Below are positions 62,174-64,000 of a stretch of 64,000 bases of DNA, in pieces. Positions within the stretch are counted from its first letter, which is position 1; every line of letters starts with the position of its first letter. This DNA comes from Allosphingosinicella deserti (lineage in GTDB: Bacteria > Pseudomonadota > Alphaproteobacteria > Sphingomonadales > Sphingomonadaceae): positions 310,001 to 374,000 of the forward strand of contig NZ_PXYI01000002.1 of NCBI RefSeq assembly GCF_003012735.1, in the 5' to 3' direction. The position numbers and the translations under genes were made by a program. The notes below the pieces were generated by a model that had not been told where the DNA came from, ran no database searches, and saw only the letters and a program-made list of their open reading frames with translations.

Positions 62174-62716
62174 ATGAGCAGCAGATTTGTGTCGATCGCC
62201 CTCGTGGCAGCATTTTTCGTCGGGAGTTCCGGGGCGGCTTACGCCGCTGAGGAAGACGAGTTCGACCCGCTCAAGGTCGACGTCGTCGATGCGATCGAAT
62301 GCCGCCTTGACCCAGGCACCTATACAGGCTTCGCCTTCGCACTCGACTCCGAGGAGGCCGGATACAAGGCGCGAGGCTGGAAGAAGCAGGAATCGGGCAA
62401 TTCCTTTCTCGCCCAATATCAACTGCCGGAGCCGGTCACCGTCGCCGGGCAGGCAACCCGCACGATCGTCTTCTCGAGCTCGGCAATCATGGCGCTGCTC
62501 GATGGCGATCCTCAGAGCTTCGCGGCTGCCGAAAAGATCAACAATGCGGTTCCCGGCGGCGCGAAGTTCTTGGGAGAGCGCCTCGTCCACAGCGAGAGCG
62601 AAACGGCCGAAGGCATGAAGATCACCTCAACCGTCAAACGCGTCCTCTCCAACGTGACCAGCCATCCGGGAAAGACCTTGCTGGGCTGTTCCTACACGTT
62701 GGAGATCGAGGATTAG
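62174..62716 (+). CDS. Secreted protein of unknown function
   Basis: This 180-residue protein has a clear signal peptide (residues 1-24, ending 'AAYA'). The mature part contains 'DAIECRLDPGTYTGFAF' and a conserved-looking second Cys near the end ('LLGCSYTLEIED'), which may form a disulfide. No family is recognised. It lies 47 bases after the glycoside hydrolase on the same strand but shows no functional link to it. ATG 62174 was chosen for its leader; the 3' end stops before the pseudogene. Confidence 0.7.
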   Translation: MSSRFVSIALVAAFFVGSSGAAYAAEEDEFDPLKVDVVDAIECRLDPGTYTGFAFALDSEEAGYKARGWKKQESGNSFLAQYQLPEPVTVAGQATRTIVFSSSAIMALLDGDPQSFAAAEKINNAVPGGAKFLGERLVHSESETAEGMKITSTVKRVLSNVTSHPGKTLLGCSYTLEIED

Positions 62717-62839
62717 CGCGCGGTTCCAGTCGCCACGCATCGGCGCGCAAGATTGACCCTCGAGCGGGCGTGGCCTCATCCTCCGAGGCTCTTGCCGCCT
62801 GACCGTCCGCGATCGGCGGGCGCTGCTTCGCAGATAGAG

Positions 62840-63360
62840 TTCGAGAAATGCCGAAGCAAACCTCTGCCGGCCGCAACAGATGCGCCGACTCGGAGTCGGT
62901 CGGCACGTCGCGCGGGACGAGATGGATCACGCGGAAGGCTTCTTCTGCGGCTCCTTCGAGGATGATTGAAGTGCCGGCATGGAATCGGATGTGCGGCGAC
63001 CCGATCACCGGTGGGCTGTCGGCCAAAGGCTGGCCCTCCAGCGCGTTGGGAACCCCACAGGAAGGTGCCGCGCTCCCTGGTCGTGTGCCCGCAGAATGCC
63101 TGGGAGCGGGGCGTGGTCTCCGTGCCCAGACCCAAGGCCGCGAGCTATTGGCGAGGTCCGTCGAGAATGATGAGGGCTGCGATCGGCGCCGCCAACATGC
63201 GCGCCGCCTCCTCCTCCAGCAGGTCCAGCCCGGATCTGTCGAGATTCGAATCGAGAAGCGCCATTTGTTGAGGCCCTTCCAGGATTGCTGTCCTGGAATT
63301 CGCCTCCAGCCGGCTGATATCCTGTGGATAATACGGGGTCGGCAATGACTCGTTAACCAC
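62840..63360 (-). pseudogene. GAF-domain protein, disrupted by a stop and a frameshift
   Basis: On the minus strand, a GTG at 63360 opens a frame that reads as the start of a small GAF protein ('LLEEEAARMLAAPIAALIILDG'). An in-frame TAG at 63145-63147 falls where relatives have Trp of 'RQW'. The same frame then continues 'LAALGLGTETTPRSQAFCGHTTRE'-like sequence. At a run of four G (63053-63056 on the plus strand as C) the reading must shift by one to give 'VPNALEGQPLADSPPVIG' and 'PHIRFHAGTSIILEG'. The 3' end is degraded and its limit uncertain. The adjacent 62717-62839 shows no other gene. Confidence 0.75.
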
Positions 63361-63422
63361 TTTCCGTTAGCAATGTGCAGGGGCGCCGGTCCGGGGGGAG
63401 CGGCCAAGATGCAGGGCCGATC

Positions 63423-64000
63423 GTGATTGAGAATGGCGAACATTCCGCCTTGCCGCGGTGGCGGGCGACACGGTGGCTCGTCGAAACGAAGGGCGACATT
63501 CGGGAAGAGATCCAGCCGTCACTGGTCAAGGGCCTGTACGGTGGCGTGCCGATCTTCCTTGGCGGCGTCGTCAACACCATCGCGGTGTCGACTCTGATCG
63601 GACTGCGCATCCCGACAATTCCGTTCCTGATCTGGGCGGCGATCGAGATCGCACTGGCCTGCATAAGGTTGCCGTTGCTGGTTCACGCGCATCGGGCGAT
63701 CGCGCGCGGTGCCCGGCCCCGCACCGATCTCTACATCGCGCTTGCCGTCGCCTGGGCGGCGTCGGTCGGCTACGGCGCGCTGATCAGCCTCGTCAGCGGT
63801 GATTTCGTTGCGTCGACGCTCGCCTGTCTTTCCGCCGCGGCAATGGCCGGCGGCATCGCCTTCCGAAATTTCTCCGCTCCGCGGCTCGTAGCGGTGATGA
63901 TCGCACTCAGCCTCGGGCCGTGCATGATCGGCGGCTTCCTGTCCGGCGAGCCGATCCTGTCGGTTATCGCGCTCCAGATACCCGCTTACGGCTTTGCAGT
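63423..64000 (+). CDS. N-terminus of an integral membrane protein, probably a signalling protein (partial)
   Basis: From GTG 63423 the frame is open to the window end (192 codons). After a charged start of about 35 residues it shows about six hydrophobic segments ('GVPIFLGGVVNTIAVSTLIGL', 'FLIWAAIEIALACIRL', 'LYIALAVAWAASVGYGALISL' and others). This resembles the membrane module that precedes GGDEF or GGDEF-EAL domains in sphingomonad cyclic-di-GMP proteins, but the output domain lies outside the window, so that is inference. It is divergent from the GAF pseudogene across about 60 bases that contain GTTAACC. Confidence 0.65.
   Translation, partial: MIENGEHSALPRWRATRWLVETKGDIREEIQPSLVKGLYGGVPIFLGGVVNTIAVSTLIGLRIPTIPFLIWAAIEIALACIRLPLLVHAHRAIARGARPRTDLYIALAVAWAASVGYGALISLVSGDFVASTLACLSAAAMAGGIAFRNFSAPRLVAVMIALSLGPCMIGGFLSGEPILSVIALQIPAYGFA

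Overview
The window is a GC-rich chromosome segment of an alphaproteobacterium, most likely a member of the Sphingomonadaceae. This rests on the order ruvC-ruvA-ruvB followed by ybgC-tolQRAB-pal, a MipZ division ATPase, a GapR (DUF2312) nucleoid protein, a 41-residue L36 and two large TonB-dependent receptors. The genus cannot be fixed from the sequence. I see no rRNA or tRNA gene, CRISPR array, insertion sequence or prophage. Coding density is very high, and many neighbours overlap by 1-4 bases (ATGA, GTGA or TGATG), so most clusters look translationally coupled.

Layout. 1-363: C-terminus of a degenerate GGDEF protein. 376-4117: a PaoABC-type molybdenum aldehyde oxidoreductase. 5651-9436: a TonB receptor followed after 3 bases by a secreted phosphoinositide-type phospholipase C. 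9615-15414: Yip1 protein, Na+/H+ antiporter, YbaN-like protein, then a coupled lipoprotein / M14 carboxypeptidase / gpmA unit. 15503-22033: galE, rpmJ, a HAD / histidine phosphatase / NAD(P)HX dehydratase group, pyk, gapR, yebC. 22182-30352: ruvC-ruvA-(zinc-ribbon membrane protein)-ruvB, a DUF3089 hydrolase, then ybgC-tolQRAB-pal. 30462-38094: S1/P1 nuclease, isoaspartyl peptidase, an SPFH/Arc pair with a palindromic operator, ispG, CDF transporter, M20 peptidase, YihY. 38110-41870: part of the ligase-associated DNA damage cluster (helicase and MBL exonuclease, no ligase). 41902-48098: phosphomannomutase, membrane J protein, mipZ, panC, Sel1 protein, hydrolase, serS. 48559-50782: an orphan PAS histidine kinase and a small secreted protein.

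50826-62126 is the most interesting region, a self-contained sugar or compatible-solute utilisation locus. On the minus strand a LysR regulator, a glycerate 2-kinase, an MFS transporter, a zinc-less MDR dehydrogenase, a Gfo/Idh/MocA oxidoreductase and a GH36 alpha-galactosidase-like enzyme are laid head to tail; the last five genes overlap by ATGA. Divergently lie a TonB receptor, an intrinsic terminator-like hairpin and an MGH1-like (GH63-type) glycoside hydrolase whose relatives cleave mannosyl- or glucosylglycerate. A glycerate-releasing glycosidase beside a glycerate kinase suggests that the cell imports a glycosylglycerate or related galactoside and feeds the glycerate into lower glycolysis. 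No locus of exactly this make-up is known to me.

The window ends with a small secreted protein, a GAF-domain pseudogene (one nonsense codon plus one frameshift) and the N-terminus of an integral membrane protein.
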